NCBI RefSeq assembly: GCF_010907035.1
Contig: NZ_QUMK01000040.1
Span: 1 to 51,479 of the forward strand
Direction of reading: 5' to 3'
Length of the DNA: 51,479 nt
Source of the DNA: Rhodopseudomonas sp. BR0M22
Lineage (GTDB): Bacteria; Pseudomonadota; Alphaproteobacteria; Rhizobiales; Xanthobacteraceae
This document shows positions 35,501-50,500 of this stretch, in pieces (position 1 is the stretch's first letter; the number at the start of each line of letters is the position of its first letter). The notes under the pieces were generated by a model. That model saw nothing but the letters and a program-made list of their open reading frames with translations, was not told the origin of the DNA and ran no database searches. The translations under genes and the position numbers were made by a program.

Positions 35501-38500
35501 CGTTGCAGTCAACGTGGTGCCTGTCAGCGTCGCGCCGGCAGTCAAGGTGACCGAGCCGTCAGCTTCCACGCTTCTGCCGCTGATGGAACCATTGTCCGAC
35601 GTCACGACAATGTCGCCGGCGTCGCCGTTTGCGTCCGAGATACCGGTTGCGGTCAGCGACGTAAACGAAATGCCGCCCGCGGCATAGAGATTCTGCGAAC
35701 CGCCGCTCGACACCGTGTCGAGAGTCAGCGTGCTACTGCTGGCGATCGAAAGCTGCGTACCGACCGTGATCGGATCCAGCGTCAAGGCGCCCTGCCCGTA
35801 CAGCATGAACGAGCCGGCAGCGGCGGCGCTGGTGATATGCAGGGCGGAGAGCGAGATCAGATAGACGTCAGCGCCGCCCGACAGGCGCGCGAGCGGTGCC
35901 GAAAGTTGCAACCATGCCGCACTAGTGCCGATCGCACCGCTGGCGGTCAGCGACACGTCGGCGCTGCTGCCCGTCGCCACCAGATTGACGCGGCCGTCGC
36001 CATTGGCGAAGATGCCGCCCGTGGTTGAGGAGCCGCCGGCCACGATGGTGATCGCATCCCCTGTCGCCAGAGCCGACGTCAGGCGGCCGATCGTCGCGGC
36101 CCCGGTGGTCGTCACCGAGATTGCGCCCGCGGCGGCGATGTCGGTGTAGTTGCCCATCGACAGCGTCGAGGAAATCAACGTGACGCCGGCGCCTGTGCTC
36201 TGCAGCGTCACCGGCGCGGTGATGACGCCATTGCCGAACAGGATCGCGCCGCTGGCGATGATCTGCACCGCGCCGCCGCCAAGAACATTGCCGTTGATGG
36301 TGATGCCATTGCTGACCGAGTTCAGCGTCAAGGCGCCGCCGGCAGTCAGCGAGCCGCCGGTCGCGGTGCCGATGATCATGGCGCCGGTGGCGCGCAGGCT
36401 GAGCAGGCTGATGGCGCCGACGGCCGAGCCGGTGATGGGCCCGGAAACGTTGAGCTGCAGCGGCTGGAACGACGCGCCGTTGAAGCTGATCGAACCGCCA
36501 GCCTGCAGATCGAGCGAGCTGGCGACGATGTGCACGGCATTGCGATCGGTGAAGCCGGCCTCGGCGTAGATGCTGCCGCTGGCCGAGAACTGGACGTCGG
36601 CGGCGTTGACATTGCCGAGGATCAGGTCGCCGGTGGTTTGGCGCAGATACACGCCCTGCCGCGCCTGGACCTGATCGACGACGCCGGTGGTCGATCCGGT
36701 CAGCGCCAGCAACAGCCTGCCGTCGGTGGTGGAGGTGAGAGCCTGGCCGATGCTGCCGGTGTCGGCGATCAGCGTCAGGCTGGCGATGTTGCCGGAGATC
36801 GCGACCTGCCCCGGCGTGCCGCCAAGGATGCTGCCATGGGCCTGCAGCCGGACCTGACCAGGCTGGGTGGTCTGGACGCCGGCCGAATAGGCCGCGGTCA
36901 TCGGACCATAAGACGACGTCGGAATGCCGCCGAGCGACATGTCGCCGGCGCTGCCGAGATAGACCTGCGCCAGCGCCTTGGCCGACACCGGGCCGACCGC
37001 GTTGACCATCAGCAGGCTCTGCTGCTGGATCGTCACCGTGTACTCGCTCACGCCGCCAGCCCCCGCGACCGGCGCGGTCGTCACCGACAGCTGGCCGGGA
37101 CCGGCGGAGGCGAGCAGCGCCTTCTGCGCATCGGTCAGGTTCGAGGCATTGTCGCTGCGGAAGCTGAACGTCACCGGGGTCGCCAGGCTGCCGATATTGC
37201 CGTTCGGGCTGTACAGCATCACCTGACGCCCGCTGACGTTGAGCGGCAGGTCGCCGATCGCCGGGGCCGACACGCCATTCTCCGGATTAGCGCCGGGGCT
37301 GACCGTGTAGGTCAGCTGATCGAGCGTCCAGCGCGAGCCGGAGGTCAGGCTGGCGTACAAAGTCGAGGTGGTCGGCAGCGTGTAGGAGAACGTTGCGCTG
37401 AAACCGCCCGGCCCCAAAGCCGCCGTCAAGTCAGCCGTCTGCACCGCCCATTGGAACTGTGAAGTCTGGCCCGCCGAAGTGCCGAACAAAAGGTCCAGCG
37501 ACACCGGCAGCGCCGCCGCCACCTGCGCCTGCGTCACCTGGTCGACCGAGATGCCGAGCTGCGCCGCCACATTCGCGGCGGTGATGCCGAGCAGATACTG
37601 GTCCTTGGCGAAGCGCGTCATCGCTTCGGCCTCGATTTGAGCCGTGGAGATATGGCTCGGATCGACACCGAGCTTGGCCGCGAGTTGGGCGGCGATCGTC
37701 TGCGCGCCGAGCGGGGTGATGCTGTAGGTGCCGTCGGCGGCGAACGCCATGTTGCGCAGCTGCCAGTAGTCGTTATAGGCGGCGTTGATCATCGCCTGAT
37801 ACGACGTCACCGCGCCCGCCGTGCCGGTGCCGAGCAGGTTGAGGTTCGCCCAAACGCTCGCGAGATAAGCGCTCTGGTCGGCGGTCAGGCCGCCGGTCGC
37901 GACGCCATTGAGGATGCTGGCCGAGCGGCCATCGGAGCCCATGGCGGCGAGGAACACCGCGCCGTGCGACGTCACCTGGCCGATGCGCAGGTCGCCGGAC
38001 GATTGCACGAGGTAGGTGCCATTCTCAGACGTGCTGTTCAACAGGCCGCCATCATAGTTGCCGTTCGACAGCGCCGTGCCGGTCGCCTGGATGACGATCG
38101 GATTGATGTTCGTGAGGACCAGTCCGGTGCTGTCGGTCGTGGTGCGGGCACCGATGGCGCCACCGGTCGTGTTGATGGTGATCGAACGCCCGGAAATGAC
38201 CGGATTACTGACGTTGTAGGCCGAAGCCGCGGTGATATCGCCGGCTGCGGTAATGTAGACGTCGCCGCGCGGGGCGTTGCCGCTGACACCCGGATTGACC
38301 CGGACCTGGGTGATGTTCAACGCACCGGCCGCATTCACCGCGATGTCGCGGTCGATCGAGCTCGCCGAGAAGGTGCCGCCATAGGTCGCGATCGGGATCG
38401 GCGCAGCCACGGTGCCTACGCCGCCCTGGCCGTTCAGCGCCACCGACACGCCGGAGACGAACGGCGCAGCGCCGGCGACGATCGCCGAATTGGCGCCCGT

Positions 38501-41500
38501 CGTGGTGATCGCGGTGTTGCCCTGCAGGTTGTTGATCGAGGCGTTGACGATCACGCTGGCGTTCGACGTCACGGCGATATTGCTGGTGCCGCCGCCGGTG
38601 AAGCTGATGCCGATCGCGTAATTGGCCTTGACGCTGTTGGTCAGCACCAGCTGCAGATGATCGAACCGCTCCTGGTACCAAGTGCCGTGGAAGTCGGTGC
38701 CACAGCATTTATCGGAGCCGGTGGAGACCTGATAGCCGGTGTACGACCCGGTCGCCCACACGCTTTCTTGGAAATTGGCGCTCTGAGTGCCGGAGACGAT
38801 CTGCGGCGCCGACCGCGACCAGTAATTGTCGATCGTCTGGTACACCGATCCCGTCTGATCGAAGTGCCAGCCGAACACCGACATGTCGTTGGTTGCGGTC
38901 CGCGACAGAGAGGCCGAGTCGGTCCACTGATACAGCAGATTGCCCGGCTGGTAAGTCAGACCGGAGTTCGCCGACGTGACACCCTGCAGGCCGGCGTAGC
39001 TGCCGGCGCTGATGCCGCTCGCCACATAAGTCGTGACCTGCTGATTGGCTGGTGCGCCCGCATTGTAGACGTACCACTTCGTCTGATTCAGCGCGTGATC
39101 GACGATCTGCACCACGCTGGCAGCGCTGACGCCTGTGTTGATCGTGTTGGTGACCAATGTGGTCCCGGTGGTGTTGTTGACCGTCACCGTACCGGCGCCG
39201 CCGTGCACGATGATGTTGCCTTGGCTCGACCCGGAGGTCGACGTACTGACGATCGTTCCGTTGAGATAGACGTAGCCGCCGGTGCCCTGCACTACCGGAT
39301 TCAGGAGGATCTGGTTCGTCAGCGCGTCGTAGGATGCTGTGACCTTGACGTCGTTGGCGTTGACGGTGGTGATGTAATTGGTGAGGTCGTAATACTTGCC
39401 GGCCGCGGCCGATGCTTGCGCGGCAGCCAGACGCGCCGGATCCGCATTGATCCATGCGATCTGAGTCTGCGCCGACGATCCGATATTGACCGAGTAGTTA
39501 CTGCTCTGGCCGACTTCCAGGGTTCCGTTGACGTTGATGGCGGACGCCGATAGGATCAGAGCCTTGCCGGCCGTGACGAGAGATCCACCCGCGCTCGCCG
39601 TTGATTGCGCTTGTACACCGTTGACGACCTGGTTCTGTATCTGGACGACCTGGAAGAAGTTGCCGCCGCCGGCGTAATTGATCGGCCCGCTGTCTCCCGA
39701 ATAGGCCTGGTTCAGGTACTGGTTACGGACCCACGACGCCGCGGTGCCGCCGGAGCTCGGCGTCACGCCCTCGCCCACCGGCAGGAAGATCCACGAGTAC
39801 AACGACGGGCTGCTGTTGTGCGCGCCGTCGTAGTAGGCGGCCAGCATGCGCGCGGTGAACACCGTGCTGGCATCACACGCGCCGTTTGCGCAGGTCGAGG
39901 TAACCGTCGCTTGCGTGCCGGAATAGCCTTGCTGGTTGGTGTAATAATAGTACGGGAACATGCCCCCGTTGCCGCCGATCGCCAACGTGCCGTCACCGGT
40001 GCCGTGCATCCCCAGATAGGTCGCAGCGGCATACACGGCCGTCAGCAAATCCGTCGGCCGATATTCCACACCGGTCCACTGCGAAGCCACGTCGTAGTTG
40101 GTGTTGTAGACGCTGTTGGCGCCGAGATTGCCGCCGATCAAGCCGTTCGGAACCGTCATCACCACCGTGCCGGCGCGGACGTCACGTGTGATCAGCACGT
40201 TCCCGAGTTGGTCGACGATGTTGAGCAGGCCACTGACATTGGTGACGGTGCCGCCCAGATAGATGTCGGGAGTCGTCGTCAGCACGTTGCCGTTCTGATC
40301 GACCGGCTGACGGGCATCGTTGGTCGCGCTCCAGCTCGCGGTGAGCGAAATCGTCGGCGTCTGCGCGCTCTGATCACGCAGGATGGTGATGCCGTGGGTG
40401 GCGTCGCGAACGATGTTGCTCTCGTTGGCCAGCAGGAAATTGACGTTGCCGCCGGTGATGCTGCTCAGCGTCAGCTGCGACGTGAACAGGAAATTAAGCC
40501 CCTGATTGTCGATGCTGATCTTGGCCGAATCCCGCGCCATCACGGTCGGCGTTACGCCATTGACGATATCGCCGTGGAGCGTCGTCGCCAGGATCGAGAC
40601 GTTGCCGGCCGAGCCCAGAATGTTGCCGAAAGCGTAAGCTGCGCCGGTCTGATCGGACATGTACGGCAGCTGCTGCAGATAGGTCTGGATCTGCCGCTGC
40701 TTGGTGCCGGCAGCATCATCGTTCACGGCCGCGATGCTCTGGCCCGTCGCGACCGCGCTCTGGACCTGCGACACCGTCAGCCGGCTCAGGCTGGCAATCT
40801 GATTGAGGACGTCCTGCTTCGGATTGAAGCCTGGCACCAACGCATATTGGATGGTCTGGTTGTTGTAGCTGACGATCGGATTGAACTGGGTCGGATCCGA
40901 CACCTGCACGAGGCTGAGCGCGCACATCAGCGCCGCAGCATCGCAAGGCGAGCCGCCGGACGAATAGGTCACCTGGCCGCCGTAGCTGATGGTGATGATC
41001 TGCTGGTTGTGGATGCCGGCCGCGACCAGGCCGTCCATCATCACGTCGCCGGACGTGATCGGCGTCACGCTCCTGTTGTCGCGATCGACCGAGGAGAAGA
41101 TCGACAGGAACGGGCTGTACAGCGAGCCGGAACCGTTGGTGATCGTCGCGCCCGGATCTGCTCCGAGGAACACATTGTTGGCGCCGAGCACGGCGGAGCC
41201 GGTGGCGAGATTAAGGCTCGAGTAGCTGTTGGCGGTCGCGCCGCCCCAGTGCGCGACCGAGGCCGAGACGATCGACGAGACGGTGTAGTTATAGACCACC
41301 GTCGTTCCGTTCGATTTGATCTTGGTGGTGTAGCTGCCGTCGCCGCTCTGGCCCGCGTAGATGTTGATCAGGCCCCACGCCTGGATGTTGGCGGCGCCGA
41401 CGTTCACCGTCTGATAGGCGGTCTGTATCGCGTTGGCCGAAGCCGATCCGCCCGACACCAGGCCGTAGAAATTGGCGTTGGCATTGTTGTTGGCGGTCAT

Positions 41501-44500
41501 GTTCGCCGCCGTGCCGATGGCGATGCCACCGGCGCTGAACAACCGCACGCCGTCCGAGATGGTGACGGTGTTGTGGGTCGTGGCGTCCATCGTCGAGGAC
41601 GCGCCGCCACCGGCGAACAGGCCGCCGACGTCCATCGTCACAGTGTCGGTGGTGTTGAGGAAGTTGTACGCCTCGATGTTGATCAGCGCGATCGACATGG
41701 CTGGATTGTCGTCCAGGCTGAGAATGGTGTTGTTGCCGATCAGCGCATTGACGGTCTGCGTCACCGTCGTCTTGCTAAGCGTCGCCGTGCCGGCGAGGAC
41801 GCCGCCGGAGCCGGCCCGGGCGCCGCCGCTTGTCTGATTGACCGAGTCGGAAGCGATCACGTTCATGTTGCCGCCGGCGGAATGCACGATCAGGTTCGGG
41901 CCGACATTGGCGTTGACCGTCGAGGTCACCGTATTGGTGCCCTGCCCGCCGCTCGCGCCGACCGCCGCCGCCTGGTAGGCGTCGCCATTGGCCGCGTAAG
42001 TGGCGGTGTGCTGCGCGTTGATGCCGAGACCAGCGAGATACAGCGTGTTGGTCGAACTGCCGCCGCGCAGCTCCGCAGTGGTGATGTTGTCGGCGCTGGT
42101 GGTGGCGACCGCCGCCGCGCCGGCGACGAAGCCACCCGAGCCGGCGATCGAGTTGGACGTGTTGCTGTCGGTGCCGGTTGCGCTGATCGACAGCGCGCCG
42201 GTGCTGTTCGTCACGGCACCCGTGTCGAGATAGGCGTTGGTACGCGTGAAGGATGACGTCTCCGCGACCGTGGCGCCGGCGCCGATGTAGCCGGCCGCGA
42301 CACCTGTGCCGGAGGCGTACTGATTGGTGTCGTTTTCTGCCGCGATGGTGACGTCCGCGGTCGGCAGATGCAGGTTCTTTCCGCCATACGCGTTGACGCG
42401 TGACGTGTTGGACGCCTGCACGTAAGTCGCCTGCAGACCCAGCATCATGCCGCCGCCGCTACCGACCGCGGAGGCGCTCGCCGAATGTTCGGACGTCGGC
42501 ACCAGCGCCGAGGCAGTGATCGACAGCGGACCGCCCGAGATCGTCGAGTTGTCGTCGACGAAGGCGTTGACCTGAATATCGACGTTGGACATCGCCACCG
42601 AGGCGCCGATGCCGACATTGCCGGCCGCGACGCCGATCGACGAACTCGACACCACCGGGGCCGCCGAGGCGCTGACCAGGAGGCCGGCATCGCCGGCTGT
42701 GATCGTCGAACCGGCGCCGACCTTGGCGAGAACGGTGACGCCATCGGTCGAGGTCGCCGAGGCGCCGGCGCCGCTGAGAATGCCAGCGGCGCCGGCGACC
42801 GTATTCGAACTCAGCCCGCCGCCAGTGCTGGCGATGACGGTGACGCCTTCGAAATTGGAGACCGTCGTTGCGGCGGCGATATCCGCCGTCACCGAACTCG
42901 TCCGTGTCGCCGTGGCGAGCGACAGGCCGACTGCGCCGAGGCCGACGCCGAGGCCATAGCCCGATGCATTCGCGGTGGAATTGTCCGACGCCGCGACCGA
43001 CACTGAGCCGGAAGCAAGTCCCGTGGAGCCGCCGTTGGTCGTCGAGCCGAGCTCGGCCAGGACGGTGTTGTTGATCTGCGCCTTGCCGACCGCAGCGCCC
43101 ATGCCGACGTAGAATCCGCCGGCGCCGGCGGCTCCGATGGAGCTGGCCGCGTAGCTGCCATGATTGCCGGCAGTGGCCTGGATCATGATCATCGGGGCGG
43201 TCAGTGTGCCACCGCTGGTCTTCGCGGTGACCTGCTGATCGACCTCGGTGATGGCGACCGCAGCGCCCTCGCCGGTGACGCCGACGCCGATCGCGAGCGC
43301 GCCGACCGCGTTCTGAACCGAGGTTCGCGCCGTTGCGCCGACGCCGATCGAGCTGGCCGTCACGTTGCTGGACAGGATCTGAGCCGAGATGCCATCGACG
43401 CCGCCGCTGACCATGCCGATCAGATTAGTGCCGGTGGCGGCGCCGGCATTGCCGAGCGTGCCGCTGTTCGGATCGTTGGCATTGGCGCCCGAATTGAGCA
43501 CGCTCATGTCGTCGGTGGTGGCGCCGGAGCCGATCCGGACAATGCCGACGGTGCCGGCAAGACCGACCTGCCCGCTGAGACTCGCGACCACTGTGACGGG
43601 GTTGACGTCGCGCGTGCTGAGCGCGTTGACGACGACAGCACCGGGCGTGTTCACCGTTGAGCCGGCGATCTGCGCAGCCGTGCTGCTGTTCAGCATCACC
43701 AGATTGACCGCGGCGCCGACGCCGACGGTTCCGCCACCCGACAGGCCTCCGACAACCGGTGCGATCGAGTCGGTTTCCGTGGCCACGACTGTGGTGACAG
43801 GAGGCTGCGCGGCCGCTGACGTGATCGTAACAGTCGCGTTGTCGAGTTCGGCCGAGACGTTGTTGTCGACGAAGATGCCCGAGAATTGCGCCGCAATGCC
43901 CGCCGTGCCGCCCAACGCGCCGACGATCGCGTAGCTGTTCATGTCGGTCGTGTTCGAAGCGAGCACGCTCAGCGCGCCGGTCAGGTTGATCGTCGTCGCG
44001 GCCGTCGAGGCGTCGCGGTCGCCGACCCGTGCCGTTACCGTGTTGTCGAACAGCGCGACCAGCACGGTGGCGCCAATGCCGGCGGTGGAGCCGAACGCGC
44101 CGGCGCCGAGCGCACCGAAGAACCCATTCTTGCCGTTGGCGATCACCGACAGGCTGCTGGCGTAGGTGGTGCCGTGATCGAACGTCGCGCTCGTCGTCGC
44201 CTGGAATTTGTTGGTCAGCGCCGATCCCGCCAGGGCCCCGCTGCTGCCTGAGCCGGCCGCGCCAACCACTTCGGTCGCCGTGCCCTGGAAGGCGTTGGCG
44301 AACACGCTGACTGCGCCCGCTGCGACCGCGCTGGAGCCGATATTGGTGGTGTTGATGTTGGCATAAGTGACGCGGTCCATCATGTTGATGACGAGCGCCG
44401 CGGTGCCACTTGCTCCCGAGCCGGAGCCGGAAATTCCGAGATCGAGATTGTTGCTGAACGATGCGCTCGAGGCGAGCACAGAGACGGCCGAGACCTGGCC

Positions 44501-47500
44501 CGCGGTCAGATTGGTGTTGATGCTGGACGACTGGATCGACGCCTGCGTGAAGCCGCCCATGATGTTGGTGACGGCATTGGCCGAGATCGCGAGGCCGGCG
44601 GTCGATGCAGCAGCGACCAAGGAGATCGTCTTGGCGGTCTGCTGCGAATTCGCCACCACGGCCACGCCTTGGACGATGGTCGTGCCGTCCGCCAGCGACG
44701 GCGCGCCACCAGGATTGACGACTGCGCTCGGATCGATGTCGGTCGCGAGCATGCCGTTGTCGATCGTCGCTGCGCTGCCGGCGGCATGCGCATCGACCGT
44801 CGAATTGGCGATGCCGGCGCTCGTCATGCCGTTGATCGTATTGACCACGACGGACGCGCCGATGCCCTTGCCAGAGTTGATCGAGATCGCAACCGCACCC
44901 GCATAGGCGGCGATGGTGTCGGTGTTCGCGGCCGATACCACGACGTTGTTGTTGGCCGAGACGGTCGAGCCGCGATTATGGCCGCCCTGGTCGATGGTCG
45001 AGATCACAGTGGTCGATTCCGTGCTCATCGCCAGCGAGCCGGCGCCAGCCAGGCCGTTCGACGGCGGCTGCGGCGTGGACGGCGGCTGCGGCTGCGTCGG
45101 CGGCGTAATGCCACCGCCGCCGTAGCCGACCAGCGAGGTCGGCCGCGTTGGCGCCATCCGCTGCACCAGGCTCGCCAGATTCGCCTGCGGCGACGCTTGA
45201 GGCGAGCTGTTGCCGACCGACATCGCGGCACCGATCGCCACACTGATGATGTCAGCGGTCGAGGCGGCGCCGACGATCACCGAGCCGGCTTGCAGGTTGC
45301 CGCCGACCAATGCGGTGTCGATCATAGCGTTGTCGGCCGTCACGATCGCGCCGAGGATCGAGGCCGAAACGTAGGTAGCGATCTGGTCGATGGACGCCGA
45401 CAGGCCGACCGCATTGGCGCCGCCGAAATTGACCGAGATCGCGCCGGCCGCACCGCGAATTGTCGCGCTATCCTGCGCGGTCACCGCCACCGCGGCGGCG
45501 TCGACGGTCGCGGTATAGACACCGCTCGGATCACTGCTGGTGACGCCGTGGCCGATCTGCGCCACGACCGCGTTGTTGATCGCGTTGTAAGCGACCGAGC
45601 CGTTGCCGGCGACCGAGCCGGTGGCCGCGCCGACGCCGATCGCGATGCCGATGATCTCGGCGTCGTCGACAGCCGACACGACGACAGCGCCGCCGCTCGA
45701 CGTCACCGACGTGCTGTCGATCAGCGCCAGATGGCTGGTGCCGATCCGATTGACGACGATCGACACGCCGACATTGCTCTTGCCGAGCTGCACCAGCCCC
45801 GCGACCGCAAGGATCGCCGCGCCGGTCGCGTTCGACGGCGACACCGCGGCGCCGCTGAAGTCGAGGCCGGAATCTCCCGCCGGCGCCAGCCCGCCATTCG
45901 CAGCGAGCCCGGCGCCGGCGATCAGCGCGTCGAGCGAGGGGATGGACGCGCCCGATGCGTTGACCAAAACATTGCCGCTGACATTGACGGTTCCGCCGGT
46001 GATCTCGGCCAGGATCGTCGGATTGATGTCGTTGACGATCACCACGCCGGCGAAGCCGTTGGCGTTGCCACCGCCGCCGACCGTCGCCGCGCCGGACGCG
46101 ATGCAGCTGGTCATCAGCGCCTGCACGGTGAGATCGTCGACATTGCGGAGCGTGGAGTTCGACAGCACGGCCGAGACGGCCGCGCCGCTCGACGGATCGC
46201 CGATCGACGCGTAGGTCATCGCCACGCCGACGCCGGTGCTCTGGCTGTTCGGGCCGACCGTCAAGCCGCCGTACAACGAGCCCGCGCCGATGCCGATATT
46301 GGTCTTCTGATCAGCGATGATCGAGACGTCGCCGACGCCGCTGCCGGTCGTCTGACCGACAGTCGAGCCGTCGACGCCGGCCTGCACGCCGTTGCTGATC
46401 ATCGCGGCCGAGACCGAAGCGGCGAACTGCAGGCTGCTGTTGGCGGAGCCGCCGGTCACAGCGATGGCAAGTCCGATCGAGGTGTTCTCGCCGCCCGCCA
46501 GCGCCTGCACCGTGGTATCGTGCGCCGAGACCGTCGACTGCGCGATATTCGCCGTCGTCATGTCGCTGCTCATCGTCACTGCCACCGCGCCGGCCAGGCC
46601 GACGGCGTAGTTCGTCCCCGGGGCCCCCTTCGACAACGCGGCCGAGCCGCTCGCCGTATCGACGATCGTGTTGTTGAGCGCCTGAACCGAGACGCCGTTG
46701 ACGTTGCCGGTGCCGTTCTTCAGCGTCGCGCCGCTGATCGAGGCGTGGGTGCCGAGCGACGTCAGCGCCACCGCGGCACTACCGGCGCCGGCGACGACGT
46801 TGCCGCCGTTGACCGGACCGGACACGTCGCTTGTCAGGTTGTTATAGGTGTTGGTCAGCTTCAGCAGGATCGCGATGCCGCCATCGACGAAGAACGCCGC
46901 CACTGTTTGAAGCAGGGTGGCATCATTTGGCTTGGTCGAGATGAAAGCCGGCGGATCCGTGGGGCTGGGCAGATTATTGGCCGACTGCGCCGCCACCGCC
47001 ACCGTGGTGAGGCGACCGACGGTGAGCGCAGACACCGCGACGTTCTGTGCGTCGACATAGCCGCTGGTCGCCGAGCTGCTGCCGGCGATGCCCGATGCGC
47101 CGGTGAACGCCAGGACGGTCGAGTTATCTCCGATGAACGCATTGGTATCGGTCGACATTTGCGCCAGCGCGACGACCAGCCCAACGCCGGTCGCCGACGA
47201 CGAGCCGACGCCGCCGCCGACATCGAACGACGAAATGTTCTGCTGTGCGTCGACCTCGAGCCGCTGCGCCGTGATCTGCGCCAGATTGCTGACCGAGGCA
47301 GAGGTGTGGTTGTCGATCTGCAGCACCGAGGCGATGCCGTTGAGGCCGAGCCCCGAGCCGGAGCCCGACGTCGGCGCCACCGCATAGATCAGGTCGCTGG
47401 TCGTCGCCGTCACGTTGACGGTGCCGAGCGCACCGACCACCGCGCCGGCACCGATGCAGGCGACCGTGTTGGTGTTGAAGATGTTGACGTTAGCCGAGCC

Positions 47501-50500
47501 GCCAATCGCCGTGCCGGTCGGTCCGCTGGTGGTGCCGAAGAACTTCAGCCAGGAGAAATTGCCGCCGACGTTGATCGACTCGGTCGTGGTCGTCGCCGAC
47601 ACGGCGACGTTGTCGCCCCAGCCGATCGAGGCCGGCGCGCCGCTCAGGCCGGTGTTGCTGAGGTTGGTGGACCAGCACGACCCGGCGCTCTGCGCGCAGG
47701 AGCCGGCACCGGTCTGGTTGATATGGGCGCCGCTGGCGATCCACGCCGTCGTATTATTGGTGATTTCGAAGTAGTTCACCGCGCCGGACAGCGATGTCGG
47801 CGACGGCGCGACCGCCGAGTTGTCGAAGGTCGCGTTGGCGTAGCTGGTGAGCACCGTTCCGGACACGCCGAAGCTGCCGGTGATGTGCGACGTCACCGCC
47901 GAGAACGAGTCGAAATCGAGCCAGGTGATGGTGATCGGGATCGTGGTGTCGGCGTGAACGCCGACCTGCGGCGCGGTGATCGTCACGCCGGACCCGATAT
48001 AAGCCGTGGAGTTATGCGTCAGCTGGTCGACATTGACCGCCATCGAGACGCCCGACGCGCTGCCGGAGCTGCTCGACGTCGGATCCGGCGAGTTCACCGC
48101 GGAGCTCGCGCTGCCGCGAATGCCGGCATCGGTGAGGCTGCTGATCACGGCGACGTTGCCCGAATTGATCGTCGGCGCGTTGCCGGCGGTGATCATGTCG
48201 CCGTTGGCATCGGGGACGATATTCGTAATCGACGCCGACGAACTCGCCGATGTCAGGTTCAATGCCAGCGTAATTCCGCCGCGCACATTCGTGAGGGTGC
48301 CCTGACGAGCAGCCGCCTGCCCGGCACCGGTCGAGTCGAACGCACCGCCCGAGGACACCACGTTACCGATCGAGGTCGGGCTCGAGAGCACACTGGCAAA
48401 CCCGCCAGTGAACGCGTTGCTGCCGATCGTGGTCGAGGCGAACACCGCATTGCTCGACGTGTTCGAACCGGAATAAACCGTGACGAGCCCCGCATTCGCG
48501 GACTGCGGCAGGTTGGCGCCGAGATTGGCGACCGCATTGGTGGTCACATCGCTGATCGCGACCGCAACGGCGGCGACGCCGGTGCCGGCCGCGATGCTGC
48601 TCGCAGACGTCGAGAAATTGTTGTTGTTCTGCGCCGCGACGGTGACATCACCGACCTTGTTGAATACCACGCCGGGGTCGACAGTCGCCTTGGTGTTGAC
48701 GGTGCCGGTCGTATAAGCGAGCGCGCCGTCGATGCTGGCGCCGAACGTCACGACCTGGGCCAGCACATTGAGCGTGGCGGCGTTGGTGGCCGTCGCCGCG
48801 AAGTTCCCGCTGGAAATCGTCGCGCCGGACGCGACCTGGGTGGCGATGTCGGCGTTGACGATGCCGACCACCACGGCCGCTCCCGCCGTGCTCTGCAGAC
48901 CGGCAATCGCCGCGCCGATCGCCGGATCGGTGGCGTTTTCAGAACCGACCGACGACAAAGTAATGGCGTTGGTCGCGGTCAGATGCGCCGTGCTCTGCAC
49001 CGTCACCTTGGCGGTCGCCGTCGCCTTGATGTAACCGCCGGCAAGGCCGGAGACGGCACCGAACGCAACACCGGCGACAAGTTGCGCCATCGACTGCAGC
49101 GGATCCGAATACGACGACGTCGCGGTCGCCGTCGCTGTTGCGGAGATGTTGGCGGCCGTCATGGTGCCGCCTATTGTTATCGAAGCGCTGGCATTGGCCT
49201 CGCCCACCGTCTGGGTATCGCTACCCGTCGCCGTCATGGTGATGTTGCCGGCGGTGTAGCTGGTGCCGACATTGTTGACGTCGGCGTAAATCTTGCCGGT
49301 GCTGCCGATATTGATGGTCGGCGCGGTCAGAGTGACGGACTGCGAGTTGCCGGTCGAAGCGCGATTGGCCGATGACAGCAGGCCGGCGACCAGCGCGCCC
49401 GAATAGGAGCGCGTGTCGATCGTGCCGTAGATGTCGATCTCATTCGCCGCGATGCTGACATTGACGACGCCGCCGGAGCTGGCGGTGCGACGGGCATCGA
49501 GCGTGGTGCCGCTGGCCAGCGTAAAGGTGCCGTTGCAGAGGCCTCCGCCGGTGCCGGCGCATAGAATCAGCGTCCCTCCGGCGTCGACCGCGTTAACCCA
49601 ATTCGCGACGTCGGTCGTTGTATAGTTGCCGCCACTGCCGATGCCGATCGGGCTATCGGTGATCGTCATGGTCGGCGGATCAATCAGCAGCGTGCCGGCT
49701 TTGCCGTTCGGCGCCGTCAGCCTGACCTTGACGCCGCTCGGGATGTTGAGCCGGCCGAAAGCGCTGAGTTCGACAAGCCCGCCGTTGCCCTGCGCCGATG
49801 TCGTATCGAACGTCGCCCCGGGCTCGACGATGAGATCATGGTTGGCGATAACCCGGATGGTGCCGGCGTCGCCTTTCTTGCTTTTGGCAGACAGCACACC
49901 GTAGCCGGCGACCTTGATGTCGTTGCCGGCATTGACGGCGATCGAGCCGCCCGGCCCATTGCGCGAAGCCACTGATATGTCGGCACGATTTCCGATCGTG
50001 ACGTTGTGGCCAGCGCGCGCCGAGATCGATCCGCCGCGCGCGTGGAGCTTGCCGTTGATGTGCGCGTCGTTCGCCGCAACGATTTGGATCGAGCCGTTGC
50101 GAACCACGATCTTGCCGCCGGTCTGTAGCCCCTTGCTGTTGACCGAGGACGCGAACCGCGCAGCCTGCTCGCGGCTCGCTTCGCGCGGGCCAACGGAGAC
50201 GTTCTGGCCGGAGAGCCGCACCGCATCCAGCGCGTTGACGCGGCCGCGAATGCGGATATTGCCTTCGGGCGAGATCGGCACCGTTCCGGCGAGCAGGTTG
50301 TCGACCGCGCCCTGATTGATCTGTCCGGACTTGCTGACTACGCCGTCGACGAATTCGCGCGTCGGCGTCGTGACGTTGAGCGAGCCGACATTGACGGTGC
50401 CCGACGAACCCACGACGAAGCCGCCCGGTGCGGCGAAGTAGACGTTGCCACCGATCTTGCCGTCCTTGTAGGAGTTCATCACGCCGTTGATGACGGCCGG

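Noticed and set aside
33560-35690. CRISPR-like array
   Set aside because: The repeat is 315 bp, in frame and continuous with no unique spacers; it is a protein repeat. No cas genes are present.
44669-49375. 1,568-codon plus-strand open frame, and others of 600-900 codons between 34.0 and 42.3 kb
   Set aside because: They lie opposite the exoprotein gene and are Arg/Asp/His/Gly-rich with no motif, as expected from the complement of a GC-rich, low-complexity gene.
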